Source: an uncultured Prevotella sp.
GTDB taxonomy: Bacteria > Bacteroidota > Bacteroidia > Bacteroidales > Bacteroidaceae
Assembly: GCA_937916405.1 (NCBI GenBank)
Contig: CALFUF010000183.1
Location: 1 to 8,062, forward strand
Direction: 5' to 3'
Length of the DNA: 8,062 nt
How positions within the stretch are numbered: the first letter of the stretch is position 1; each line of letters opens with the position of its first letter. Both the position numbers and the translations under genes were made by a program. Below, in pieces: positions 1 through 5,407 of this stretch. Below the pieces are notes generated by a model that saw only the letters and a list, made by a program, of their open reading frames with translations, was not told where the DNA came from and searched no databases.

Positions 1-369
1 CTTCACGGAGAAACTATTCGGAAATCTCTTTGCCGACTGGGGATACATCAGCCAGGATCTCTTCGAGATGCTTTTCGTTGACGACATACATCTGGTAACG
101 AAGATTAAGAAGAACATGAAGAACTCGCTGATGAACCTCTATGACAAGCTAATGCTCAGGAAACGTTCGGTTATTGAAACGGTAAATGACGAGCTGAAGA
201 ATGTCTGCCAGATAGAGCATACCAGGCACCGCTCCATTGACAACTTCGCCACAAACCTGTTCGCCGGGCTTATTGCCTATAACCTGCTGCCAAAGAAGCC
301 GGAAATGAACATTGAAATCATTGACAAAAACAGACTCATTGCGTAGGACTTACATCGAACTCACGTTAA
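1..369 (+). mobile_element. Right-hand part of an IS982-type insertion sequence
   Basis: The transposase coding end plus the short tail after it make up the 3' side of the element. The tail after the stop contains TTACATCGAACTCACGTTA (about 351-369), which resembles the terminal inverted repeats of Bacteroidetes IS982 elements as I remember them. The matching left end lies outside the window, so the exact boundary and any target duplication cannot be confirmed. Confidence 0.45.
2..346 (+). CDS. IS982-family transposase, C-terminal part (cut by window start)
   Basis: The reading frame is open from base 2, so the gene begins outside the window; 114 residues are visible, ending at TAG 344-346. 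The visible part reads FADWGYIS..LF..LF.DDIHLVTKIKKNMKN, then LRKRSVIETVNDELKN, EHTRHRS and FAGLIAYNLLP. This is the usual end of IS982-family DDE transposases. From knowledge of the family, the Glu in R-x-x-IE is probably the last acidic residue of the catalytic triad, and the following EHxRxRS and AYNLLP segments are conserved. The enzyme would cut and rejoin the ends of its own insertion sequence. The frame is intact as far as it can be seen. The element sits 36 bases upstream of a secreted-protein remnant in the same direction. Confidence 0.88.
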   Translation, partial: FTEKLFGNLFADWGYISQDLFEMLFVDDIHLVTKIKKNMKNSLMNLYDKLMLRKRSVIETVNDELKNVCQIEHTRHRSIDNFATNLFAGLIAYNLLPKKPEMNIEIIDKNRLIA

Positions 370-382
370 ATATAAGGTACAC

Positions 383-946
383 ATGATAAAAATGAGATTA
401 GCGGGTAAATCATTCGTCTTAGGACTGTTCCTCTTGGGAACACTCTCTGTAACAGCACAAAACAATAGCAAATATATTGCTGGCAAGCAGAAATATCTTG
501 ACCTTGCCATGACGGCAATCCGCAAATTGGAGGGCGAGTCGATGCTGCCTGATGGTGTCCCGTCAAGTGCTGAGTTCTTGCTGGGCGATGATACCACGAC
601 CGACCTGCATAGCAACCAAGGTGGTGACAAATGTACGATGGTGGGAACAACTGATAATGGACGACAGATCTAGCAATGGATTGGTCCAGAACTCACAGAG
701 AAGGCTCCTACGGAACTCATTTTCACCAACCATGACCTGTTGACAGACATCATGCCTTTCGTACAGGGTGGTTACTATAATTACCTTGAGTTACTCTATA
801 AAACGGAACAGACCTCTGGTATCAGTCTGCCAACTGTCAGTCAGCGACACGCCACAGAGTATTACGACCTCTTAGGATGTCGCCGACAACTACAGCAAGG
901 TCATCGTGCCATCTATATCCAGAATGGTAAGAAGGTGGTACGTTAG
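383..946 (+). pseudogene. Small secreted protein with sorting-type C-terminus, interrupted by one in-frame TAG
   Basis: One frame runs from ATG 383 to TAG 944-946 and is interrupted only by a TAG at 671-673, within ...NGRQI-TAG-QWIGPEL. Joined, it is 187 residues. The N-terminus has two basic residues, a hydrophobic stretch (FVLGLFLLGTLSVTA) and a plausible cleavage site before QNNSK, so it was exported. A second ATG at 392 gives an equally good signal peptide. The end, YYDLLGCRR...HRAIYIQNGKKVVR, matches the C-terminal signature seen on many secreted Bacteroidetes proteins and also on the protein at 3013-5034. I do not recognise the middle. The gene is short for a protein with this signature, so an internal deletion is possible. 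A CAG-to-TAG change would explain the stop. Its own promoter may have been displaced by the insertion sequence just upstream. Confidence 0.6.
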
Positions 947-968
947 AAAGTACTTACACTTCCTTCAT

Positions 969-1319
969 TTATAGTAGTACGTCTGGTTCCCATAGATGAC
1001 GGCTCATGTCTACATGACCGTTAGACTTGAAAATGACACCTTCTTGTTCCAGTAGCAAACGCTGACGACTCCATCCAGGAGCAGTGCGCCCCTCTTTATT
1101 CACCACACGATGGCAAGGCAACTGCTCGGCTTCTGGTGTATAGCGCAGGGTACGCCCTACCATCCGCGAATGACTTGGCCATCCTGCCCATGCTGCTATA
1201 ATACCATAAGTAGTGACCTGTCCGTAAGGTATCTGACTGACGATATTCAGCACATCATCACGAAACTGGCAAGCCTGCTCGGGAGTCATTCTCTCAGGAT
1301 TAAGAAGTTTTATCTTCAT
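969..1319 (-). CDS. MGMT-family alkyltransferase-like DNA repair protein (single domain)
   Basis: The 116-residue protein is the isolated C-terminal DNA-binding domain of O6-alkylguanine-DNA alkyltransferases. Residues 30-39 (IPYGQVTTYG) begin the helix-turn-helix. SRMVGRTL (51-58) holds the expected arginine-finger position. PCHRVV (68-73) is the active-site motif with the acceptor cysteine at 69, and the R.LLLEQEGV segment (87-95) follows as usual. The family flips alkylated guanine out of DNA and moves the alkyl group to the cysteine. Short alkyltransferase-like proteins of this size often have Trp in place of Cys and only bind damage; here Cys is kept, so direct repair remains possible. 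The N-terminal domain of full MGMT/Ogt is absent, which is normal for this short subgroup. It is convergent with the pseudogene, 22 bases apart. Confidence 0.88.
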   Translation of the reverse strand: MKIKLLNPERMTPEQACQFRDDVLNIVSQIPYGQVTTYGIIAAWAGWPSHSRMVGRTLRYTPEAEQLPCHRVVNKEGRTAPGWSRQRLLLEQEGVIFKSNGHVDMSRHLWEPDVLL

Positions 1320-1368
1320 CTCTACTATCTATCCTTTACCTTATTATATTTATAAGGTTATAAGGTTA

Positions 1369-1376
1369 CAAAGGTA
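1369..1376 (-). promoter_or_regulatory. Predicted promoter -7 element of the MGMT gene
   Basis: On the minus strand the site reads TACCTTTG, an exact match to the Bacteroidetes TAnnTTTG element. It lies about 50 bases upstream of the MGMT ATG, giving a leader of roughly 40 bases. A clear -33 TTTG is not seen; GTTG-like sequence lies in the expected area. The site is part of a 20-base sequence repeated at 2585-2604. Confidence 0.6.
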
Positions 1377-1413
1377 CAACTTTTTCCCCTAACAATACTC
1401 CATTTACCTACCA

Positions 1414-1437
1414 TTTCTTTCCCCCTTCCTCCCTCCC
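1414..1437. other. Homopyrimidine/homopurine tract
   Basis: Twenty-four consecutive pyrimidines on the plus strand (purines on the minus) lie between the RAYT gene and the MGMT promoter. No function is evident. On minus-strand transcripts it would be a purine-rich, unstructured stretch. Confidence 0.5.
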
Positions 1438-1444
1438 ATGTTTA

Positions 1445-1467
1445 GCATATTGCTGTGCCACAGCAAT
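1445..1467 (+). repeat. REP-like element: GCAT plus 9-bp palindrome, downstream of the RAYT gene
   Basis: GCAT (1445-1448) is followed directly by ATTGCTGTG-C-CACAGCAAT, a perfect 9-bp inverted repeat around one base (1449-1467), then AAA. The same arrangement recurs at 2054-2076. REP sequences recognised by RAYT proteins typically consist of a conserved 5' tetranucleotide (GTAG or GGAG in enterobacteria) next to a hairpin. By analogy GCAT could be that tetranucleotide; this is inference. The element ends 9 bases before the RAYT stop codon. Confidence 0.65.
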
Positions 1468-1476
1468 AAACATCAC

Positions 1477-2493
1477 CTACCCTCCTTCACATATAGCCCT
1501 CGCCATCTCATTCAACTCCAGACATTGCCCCCTCCTAATCATTATCTTCTCATTATGATGCTCCCAAGGAGCAAGAATCAGCAACTGCCCTTTGGCACAG
1601 GCTTCCATCCGCTTACCTCCAGGCTTCGCCAAATCAGTGAAACCGTTCTCCTGCAAATAAATAACTGGTAGTCCCTCGTCAAAAGCTGCCCTCATAATCG
1701 CTTTCTCCCCCTTTGATATAGCAGGCGATACCAGCACCGCCCCTTGCCGGGCAGCCTTCAGACAGTCGGCAAGCTTTGCCTGCAACTCTTCTTCCGTCAT
1801 CCTTCTGGAGCATTGTACCTGCACCTTCACTGGTCGTTCTAACAAGAAGCGGTTGCCAATAGCCGAAAAACTCAGCCCTGCATACGTCAACCCCCTCTGT
1901 ACCCTAAACAGCTCAGGATTCTCCCTTTTCATCAACAGGCGCCGAGGGTTATCCCTCACATAGTTAAGCCAACGCTCCAACTGTCCATCCCTGAACAGAA
2001 TCTGATCATTAAACCCCTTCGCAAACAGCATCCCATTGTCGCGGCTCTGTCCCGCATGTTGCTGTGCCACAGCAACAAAATCCTCAGGCATCAACTGCCG
2101 AAACACCTGATTACAAGCCTGCTTCACCCCTAACAGCACCTTCCCAAACGGCTTCTCCAACCTTTCCTTCACAAAGAGTATCGAATGCAGATGGTCTGGC
2201 ATCATCTGTAAAGCCACCACCTGCACCTCTGGATGATGCACATCGATGGTCTTCCAAATCTGCTCCACTGCCTTACCCAAAGGAGACAACTCTATATGAG
2301 GAACCTCTGCCGACGGCTCTACCGCCTCACTATGTCCCACCACCTTACCGAAGAGTGGTTTACGCCCTTCTGTCACCATCGTGATCATATACATCCGTCG
2401 CTCCGTATAGTCATAACCCACACAGCGACGCTGCATGGAGGGTTTCTTCTCCCCCGCAAATGCCTTCTGCCTTTCAAAAGTTGCTTTATCCAT
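1477..2493 (-). CDS. REP-associated tyrosine transposase (RAYT, Y1 HUH) with C-terminal DprA/LOG-like domain
   Basis: The 338-residue protein has two parts. Residues about 24-200 are a Y1 transposase domain. The HUH metal-binding motif is H101-L-H103 in MMPDHLHSILF; GFNDQILFR (160-168) and ERWLNYVRDNPRR (173-185) follow, with the likely nucleophile Tyr178. RAYTs cut and join single-stranded REP hairpins and are usually single-copy 'domesticated' genes. Residues about 205-335 form a second domain: GAVLVSPAISKGE (251-263), AAFDEGLPVIYL (269-280), a KPGG loop (290-293), GQLLILAPWEH (302-312) and a terminal R-x-QCLELNEMA helix. This pattern of glycines, VxS and LILxPW resembles the Rossmann-type fold of DprA/LOG proteins; the relationship is inferred. 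ATG 2493 is chosen because the promoter lies about 90 bases upstream and the N-terminus is in frame with the domain. A REP-like palindrome lies inside the gene (codons 140-146). Confidence 0.85.
   Translation of the reverse strand: MDKATFERQKAFAGEKKPSMQRRCVGYDYTERRMYMITMVTEGRKPLFGKVVGHSEAVEPSAEVPHIELSPLGKAVEQIWKTIDVHHPEVQVVALQMMPDHLHSILFVKERLEKPFGKVLLGVKQACNQVFRQLMPEDFVAVAQQHAGQSRDNGMLFAKGFNDQILFRDGQLERWLNYVRDNPRRLLMKRENPELFRVQRGLTYAGLSFSAIGNRFLLERPVKVQVQCSRRMTEEELQAKLADCLKAARQGAVLVSPAISKGEKAIMRAAFDEGLPVIYLQENGFTDLAKPGGKRMEACAKGQLLILAPWEHHNEKIMIRRGQCLELNEMARAICEGG
2054..2076 (+). repeat. Second GCAT-palindrome element, inside the RAYT coding sequence
   Basis: GCAT (2054-2057) is followed by GTTGCTGTG-C-CACAGCAAC (2058-2076) and AAA. 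It differs from the copy at 1445-1467 only at the outermost base pair (G-C instead of A-T), so the pairing is kept. On the minus strand it encodes V140-A-V-A-Q-Q-H146 without breaking the frame. It lies between the HUH motif and the catalytic tyrosine. Confidence 0.7.
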
Positions 2494-2520
2494 AGTTGAC
2501 TCATAGTTTTGTCTCTTCTA

Positions 2521-2575
2521 TATAACTAACCTCTGCGAGGTGTTATAAAACGCCTCTGCTTTCGGTCAGCCGAAA
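2521..2575 (-). promoter_or_regulatory. Two hairpins in the untranslated leader of the RAYT gene
   Basis: TATAAC (2521-2526) pairs with GTTATA (2542-2547) and ACCTC (2529-2533) with GAGGT (2537-2541), giving an 11-bp stem with a 2-base bulge and a 3-base loop. Beside it TTTCGG (2560-2565) pairs with CCGAAA (2570-2575). Both fall in the roughly 85-base leader predicted from the promoter at 2585-2592. They could affect translation or stability of the transposase message, or be binding sites. No T-run follows on either strand, so they are not ordinary terminators. Confidence 0.5.
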
Positions 2576-2584
2576 AGTTTGCTG

Positions 2585-2592
2585 CAAAGGTA
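2585..2592 (-). promoter_or_regulatory. Predicted promoter -7 element of the RAYT gene
   Basis: On the minus strand the site reads TACCTTTG, matching TAnnTTTG. It is embedded in CAAAGGTACAACTTTTTCCC (2585-2604, plus strand), identical to 1369-1388 in front of the MGMT gene. Transcription would begin near 2578, about 85 bases before the RAYT ATG. Confidence 0.6.
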
Positions 2593-2635
2593 CAACTTTT
2601 TCCCAAATCACATTCGCCAATTCGGAAATAATTAC

Positions 2636-2643
2636 TATATTTG
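2636..2643 (+). promoter_or_regulatory. Predicted promoter for the structured RNA and BspA-like gene
   Basis: TATATTTG matches TAnnTTTG exactly on the plus strand, and TTCG near 2613-2616 is a weak candidate for the -33 element. The start would be near 2650, some 360 bases before the BspA-like ATG. It is the only good match between the RAYT gene and that ATG, and it is divergent from the RAYT promoter 44 bases away. Confidence 0.5.
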
Positions 2644-2649
2644 CAAACG

Positions 2650-2990
2650 GAATCATATTGTTTAACCCTAAAATGATATTGCCGATGACATAGAACAAAA
2701 CGAATGAACGCTAACCGACCTATGAGTCGAGGCTCAGCCTCACAAGGTCACAGAGAATTAATAAACAATTAATTATTAACTTACAGAATAGCGTTTCTGT
2801 TCGTACTTATATATAAGATTTTGAGCTTTTAGCTCTTGTTCTTCGTAGCTGAATACCGCCAATCATTCAATCGTAGAGGAACAAGCTGATGGAAGTTCAC
2901 GCTGGTAGGGCGTGGACTATTTGTGCTTGTTATACGATTAGGTCTACTTGGCGGTAACCCAGCTACAGATAAGCATCGAATGGTTCCGCC
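2650..2990 (+). ncRNA. Structured RNA / long leader with multistem fold, class not recognised
   Basis: There is no credible ORF here, but there is extensive complementarity. The 5' domain is closed by AACGCTA 2707-2713 with TAGCGTT 2789-2795 (outside it CGAA 2701-2704 with TTCG 2800-2803). It encloses hairpin A (GACCT 2717-2721/AGGTC 2745-2749 around GAGGC 2729-2733/GCCTC 2737-2741) and hairpin B (AATTAAT 2756-2762/ATTAATT 2768-2774). A linker hairpin is GAGCT-TTT-AGCTC (2823-2835). The 3' domain nests five stems: 2845-2851/2960-2966, 2855-2862/2948-2955, 2869-2875/2933-2939, 2880-2886/2925-2931 and 2895-2902/2910-2917 (one G-U), with apical loop TGGTAGG. Position upstream of the BspA-like gene and the overlapping terminator suggest a cis-acting attenuator or riboswitch. 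A free-standing RNA such as a 6S-like regulator is the alternative. I do not match it to a named family. The 5' end is set by the promoter and is approximate. Confidence 0.62.
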
Positions 2991-3001
2991 TTTTCTTTAT
3001 T
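2950..3001 (+). terminator. Intrinsic terminator overlapping the structured RNA
   Basis: GGCGG-T-AACC (2950-2959) pairs with GGTTCCGCC (2982-2990): nine base pairs with one bulged T and a 22-base loop, followed by TTTTCTTTATT. Its 5' strand is also the 3' strand of the 8-bp stem with 2855-2862, and its loop contains the CAGCTAC strand of the outermost stem. The two folds therefore exclude each other. It lies 12 bases before the start codon at 3013. Confidence 0.65.
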
Positions 3002-3012
3002 ATACTATCATA

Positions 3013-5034
3013 ATGAAAAATTATATTTTAACGATTTTATGTCTTGCAATGGCTGTTAATAGTCATGCATCTGACTTTGTAGAAAATGGATTGTACTACA
3101 ACATTACTTCCTTGTCAGACCTAACAGTAGAACTGGCTCAACCTGATAATGGACATTATTCTGGTGACATCATTATTCCTGAGACCGTTGAGTATATGTC
3201 TCGTACATTCAGTGTGACAGGTATTAATAGTGATGCTCTTTCCGAATGTAATATAGGAACATTATCCTTTAAAGACAATATCAAAAGTATAGGTGAATTG
3301 AGTATAGGAAGTGTTAATACCTTTAGGATTGAAGATAGTGATATACCTTTAGAGATGGCAGAAAATGCTTATTACTGGTATTGGCATCATCAAAGAGATC
3401 CTATGAGTGTTTATATAGGACGTAATTTCGTGACAGATTTTGATGCGAATCTTTTTGGTGAAAATTGTGGTGCTGTGTCTGCAGAGTTTGGAACTAAGGT
3501 AACTGAAATACCTAACTTTTTATTTGATAGATGTACTACCCTTGAAACCGTGAAGATTCCAAATAGCATTGAAACTATCGGTTCTGGGGCATTTTACGAA
3601 ACATCAGTAACTTCAATTCAAGGATTGGGTATCACTTCAATCGGTACTGGAGCATTTGATAGATGTGCCAGTTTAAAAAGTGTGGAGTTTTCTGAATCTT
3701 TGACTTCTATTAATGAATACGCTTTTGCTGGCTGTACATCTTTGACAGATTTCATATTGCCTTCTAATACACATCAGTTAAAAGTCATTGATCATAGTGC
3801 TTTTGAAGATTGTACGTCTTTGACTTCATTTGTTATTCCAGAAGGTGTGTGCTTTGTTGGTTCCTTTGCTTTCGCAGGATGTACAAGTCTTGAGTCTGTA
3901 AAAATCCCTAACAGCGTTATTGATTTTGGTAATATAACAGGCGATCAAGATAATCAAATTGGTAACATTTTTAAAGGTTGTAAAGCACTAAAAACTATCA
4001 TATTAGGACATAACACCCCTATCAGTACTTGGGAAAACTCATTCGATGCATCAACATACATTTCTGCAACTTTGAAAGTGCCAGCAGGCTCTTCAGAGAC
4101 TTACAAAAAAGCAGATTATTGGAAGAATTTCTTTGATATTCAAGAAGACGAAACGATTGCAGATGAGTTATGCACCATAGGCATAAAGGATGAAAATTAT
4201 TATATTCCTGAAGTGATCGAAGTATCAATTACTGATAATTATGGAGAATGGTATAATTATTGGTCTCGCCAAAATTGTATAGTTACCCAAAAAGGTAGTA
4301 GTGTTAATATAAAGGTAAAGCCTGAGGAGAATTATAAACTTGTATCGTTGAACATAAATGGTGAGGATGTCATTTCTTCTGTCATTAAGAATGAATATAC
4401 ATTCAGCGTTAACGACAATATGGAATTACAGATAGAACCTGTATTCGAATATTATCCATATCAGACAATTGAAACAGACGAGGCTACTTTTGAGGAACAA
4501 GAAGATGGTAGTTTTGCAATTATAGACATAGATGAAAATATAACAGAATACATCATTCCAGAAACTCTAGAAGATAATAATGGAAAGACATGTGTTATTT
4601 CAAGAATAGAAGCAAATGCATTTAAAAACAGAGTTGAATTAACATCTGTTACTATCCCAGCAACTATAACCTCAATAGGCAATGGTGCTTTTGCTGGTTG
4701 TGTGAATTTGGCATCTATCTATGTATACCATGAAGAGCCAATTACCTTCGGTTCCGCTGAAGCACGTCGAGCAAGTGGTTCTATATTTGATGGAGTTAAC
4801 ATGGAAACATGTATTCTATATGTCCCTTATGGCTGTGCTGACAAATACAAAGGTGCTACTATATGGAGTGATTTCCAGCATATCGTAGAGATGGAATCTA
4901 CAAGTATAAAAGATGTAATTACAAGTCAAGCTAATGATGGTATCTGGTATACGCTTTCTGGGCATCGTGTTTATGGAAAGCCTTCTAAGAAAGGTATCTA
5001 TATTAAGAATGGTTTGAAGATGTATATAAAATAG
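3013..5034 (+). CDS. BspA-like leucine-rich repeat surface/secreted protein
   Basis: The protein has 673 residues from ATG 3013. That start gives a proper signal peptide (MKNYILTILCLAMAVNSHA, cleavage near 19-20); an in-frame GTG at 2923 would begin inside the structured RNA. LRR_5-type repeats cover about 155-345 and again 500-575, with motifs such as GAFxxCxSLxSVxIPxSxxxIG. Each block ends in a cap of the form VPxGxxxxYKxAxxWxxFxxI (355-377 and 603-624). Between them 398-480 looks like a divergent InlB B-repeat (VNIKVKPEENYKLVSLNINGEDV, then YTFSVNDNMELQ). The C-terminus, YTLSGHRVYG..KKGIYIKNGLKMYIK, is the sorting-type signature also seen at 383-946. Family members bind host proteins, mucus components or other bacteria; the ligand here is unknown. 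The gene is A+T-richer than its neighbours (22 of 60 G+C in 3061-3120, against 29 of 60 in 7141-7200). Expression may be controlled by the upstream leader. Confidence 0.88.
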   Translation: MKNYILTILCLAMAVNSHASDFVENGLYYNITSLSDLTVELAQPDNGHYSGDIIIPETVEYMSRTFSVTGINSDALSECNIGTLSFKDNIKSIGELSIGSVNTFRIEDSDIPLEMAENAYYWYWHHQRDPMSVYIGRNFVTDFDANLFGENCGAVSAEFGTKVTEIPNFLFDRCTTLETVKIPNSIETIGSGAFYETSVTSIQGLGITSIGTGAFDRCASLKSVEFSESLTSINEYAFAGCTSLTDFILPSNTHQLKVIDHSAFEDCTSLTSFVIPEGVCFVGSFAFAGCTSLESVKIPNSVIDFGNITGDQDNQIGNIFKGCKALKTIILGHNTPISTWENSFDASTYISATLKVPAGSSETYKKADYWKNFFDIQEDETIADELCTIGIKDENYYIPEVIEVSITDNYGEWYNYWSRQNCIVTQKGSSVNIKVKPEENYKLVSLNINGEDVISSVIKNEYTFSVNDNMELQIEPVFEYYPYQTIETDEATFEEQEDGSFAIIDIDENITEYIIPETLEDNNGKTCVISRIEANAFKNRVELTSVTIPATITSIGNGAFAGCVNLASIYVYHEEPITFGSAEARRASGSIFDGVNMETCILYVPYGCADKYKGATIWSDFQHIVEMESTSIKDVITSQANDGIWYTLSGHRVYGKPSKKGIYIKNGLKMYIK

Positions 5035-5074
5035 TATTGCCTGACATCTAGAAAACTATCATCTTTAGATAACT

Positions 5075-5128
5075 GCGGAATGTTTTTCCCAATCCATTAC
5101 AGGATAAAGGAAAGTGTTCCGCTTTTTT
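5075..5128 (+). terminator. Terminator of the BspA-like gene
   Basis: GCGGAA (5075-5080) pairs with TTCCGC (5117-5122), followed at once by TTTTTT (5123-5128). Inside, TTTCC/GGAAA and ATCC/GGAT extend the hairpin. It lies 40 bases after the stop codon. Confidence 0.75.
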
Positions 5129-5141
5129 ATCATACCTAACG

Positions 5142-5177
5142 AAGCCCCGACCTTCTACCTATGAAGGCTGGGGCTTT
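5142..5177. terminator. Second hairpin terminator, possibly bidirectional
   Basis: AAGCCCC (5142-5148) pairs with GGGGCTT (5170-5176), and CCTTC (5151-5155) with GAAGG (5163-5167), around a 7-base loop. Only a short T-run (TTT) follows on the plus strand, so strength is uncertain. It may back up the terminator just before it. Confidence 0.55.
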
Positions 5178-5214
5178 AGAATACTCCAATTCCCTACACG
5201 TAATTTTAAAACCC

Positions 5215-5291
5215 TTGTCACCGTTGCCGCCTTGCAAAACTATTTGATAATCAGCGGATTGCTGGTAACAACGTAGCGGCAAGGGTGACAA
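5215..5291. repeat. Long imperfect inverted repeat with nested hairpin
   Basis: TTGTCACCGTTGCCGC (5215-5230) is complementary to GCGGCAAGGGTGACAA (5276-5291) at 15 of 16 positions. The 45-base interior contains a small hairpin, CAGC-GGATT-GCTG (5252-5264). The TTGTCACC/GGTGACAA ends resemble repeat units I have seen in Bacteroidales intergenic and mobile DNA, but I cannot name the family. It could be a remnant of a small non-autonomous element or a site for a DNA-binding protein. Confidence 0.6.
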
Positions 5292-5407
5292 CGATTGGCG
5301 ATTTTTGCCCTAAAAAGGGGGTGTTTTTGCTTCAAAAAAGTGATAAAAACGGGGTGGAAACTGGGCTAAAGTTTGTCTATTGGGAGAGAGGAGGTGCTCC
5401 GGTCGAG

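Noticed and set aside
671..673. TAG read as glutamine (recoded genome) in the secreted-protein gene
   Set aside because: Other genes in the window use TAG as a normal stop (346, 5034), and a single CAG-to-TAG change is simpler.
2064..2384. Plus-strand open frame antisense to the RAYT gene
   Set aside because: Proline- and serine-rich translation is typical of the complement of a real gene, and the minus frame has clear motifs.
2880..2902. Hammerhead-ribozyme-like core (CTGATGGA)
   Set aside because: The required CTGATGA and GAAA core elements are not both present, and this segment is better explained as an internal loop of the five-stem hairpin.
2650..2990. RNase P RNA, tmRNA or SRP RNA
   Set aside because: Their conserved core sequences (for example GAGGAAAGTCC of RNase P, the tmRNA 3' T-arm and CCA end, the SRP apical GGAA region) are not found.
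2923..3012. In-frame GTG start extending the BspA-like protein by 30 residues
   Set aside because: It begins inside the most strongly paired part of the structured RNA, the extra residues are not signal-like, and ATG 3013 gives a normal signal peptide.
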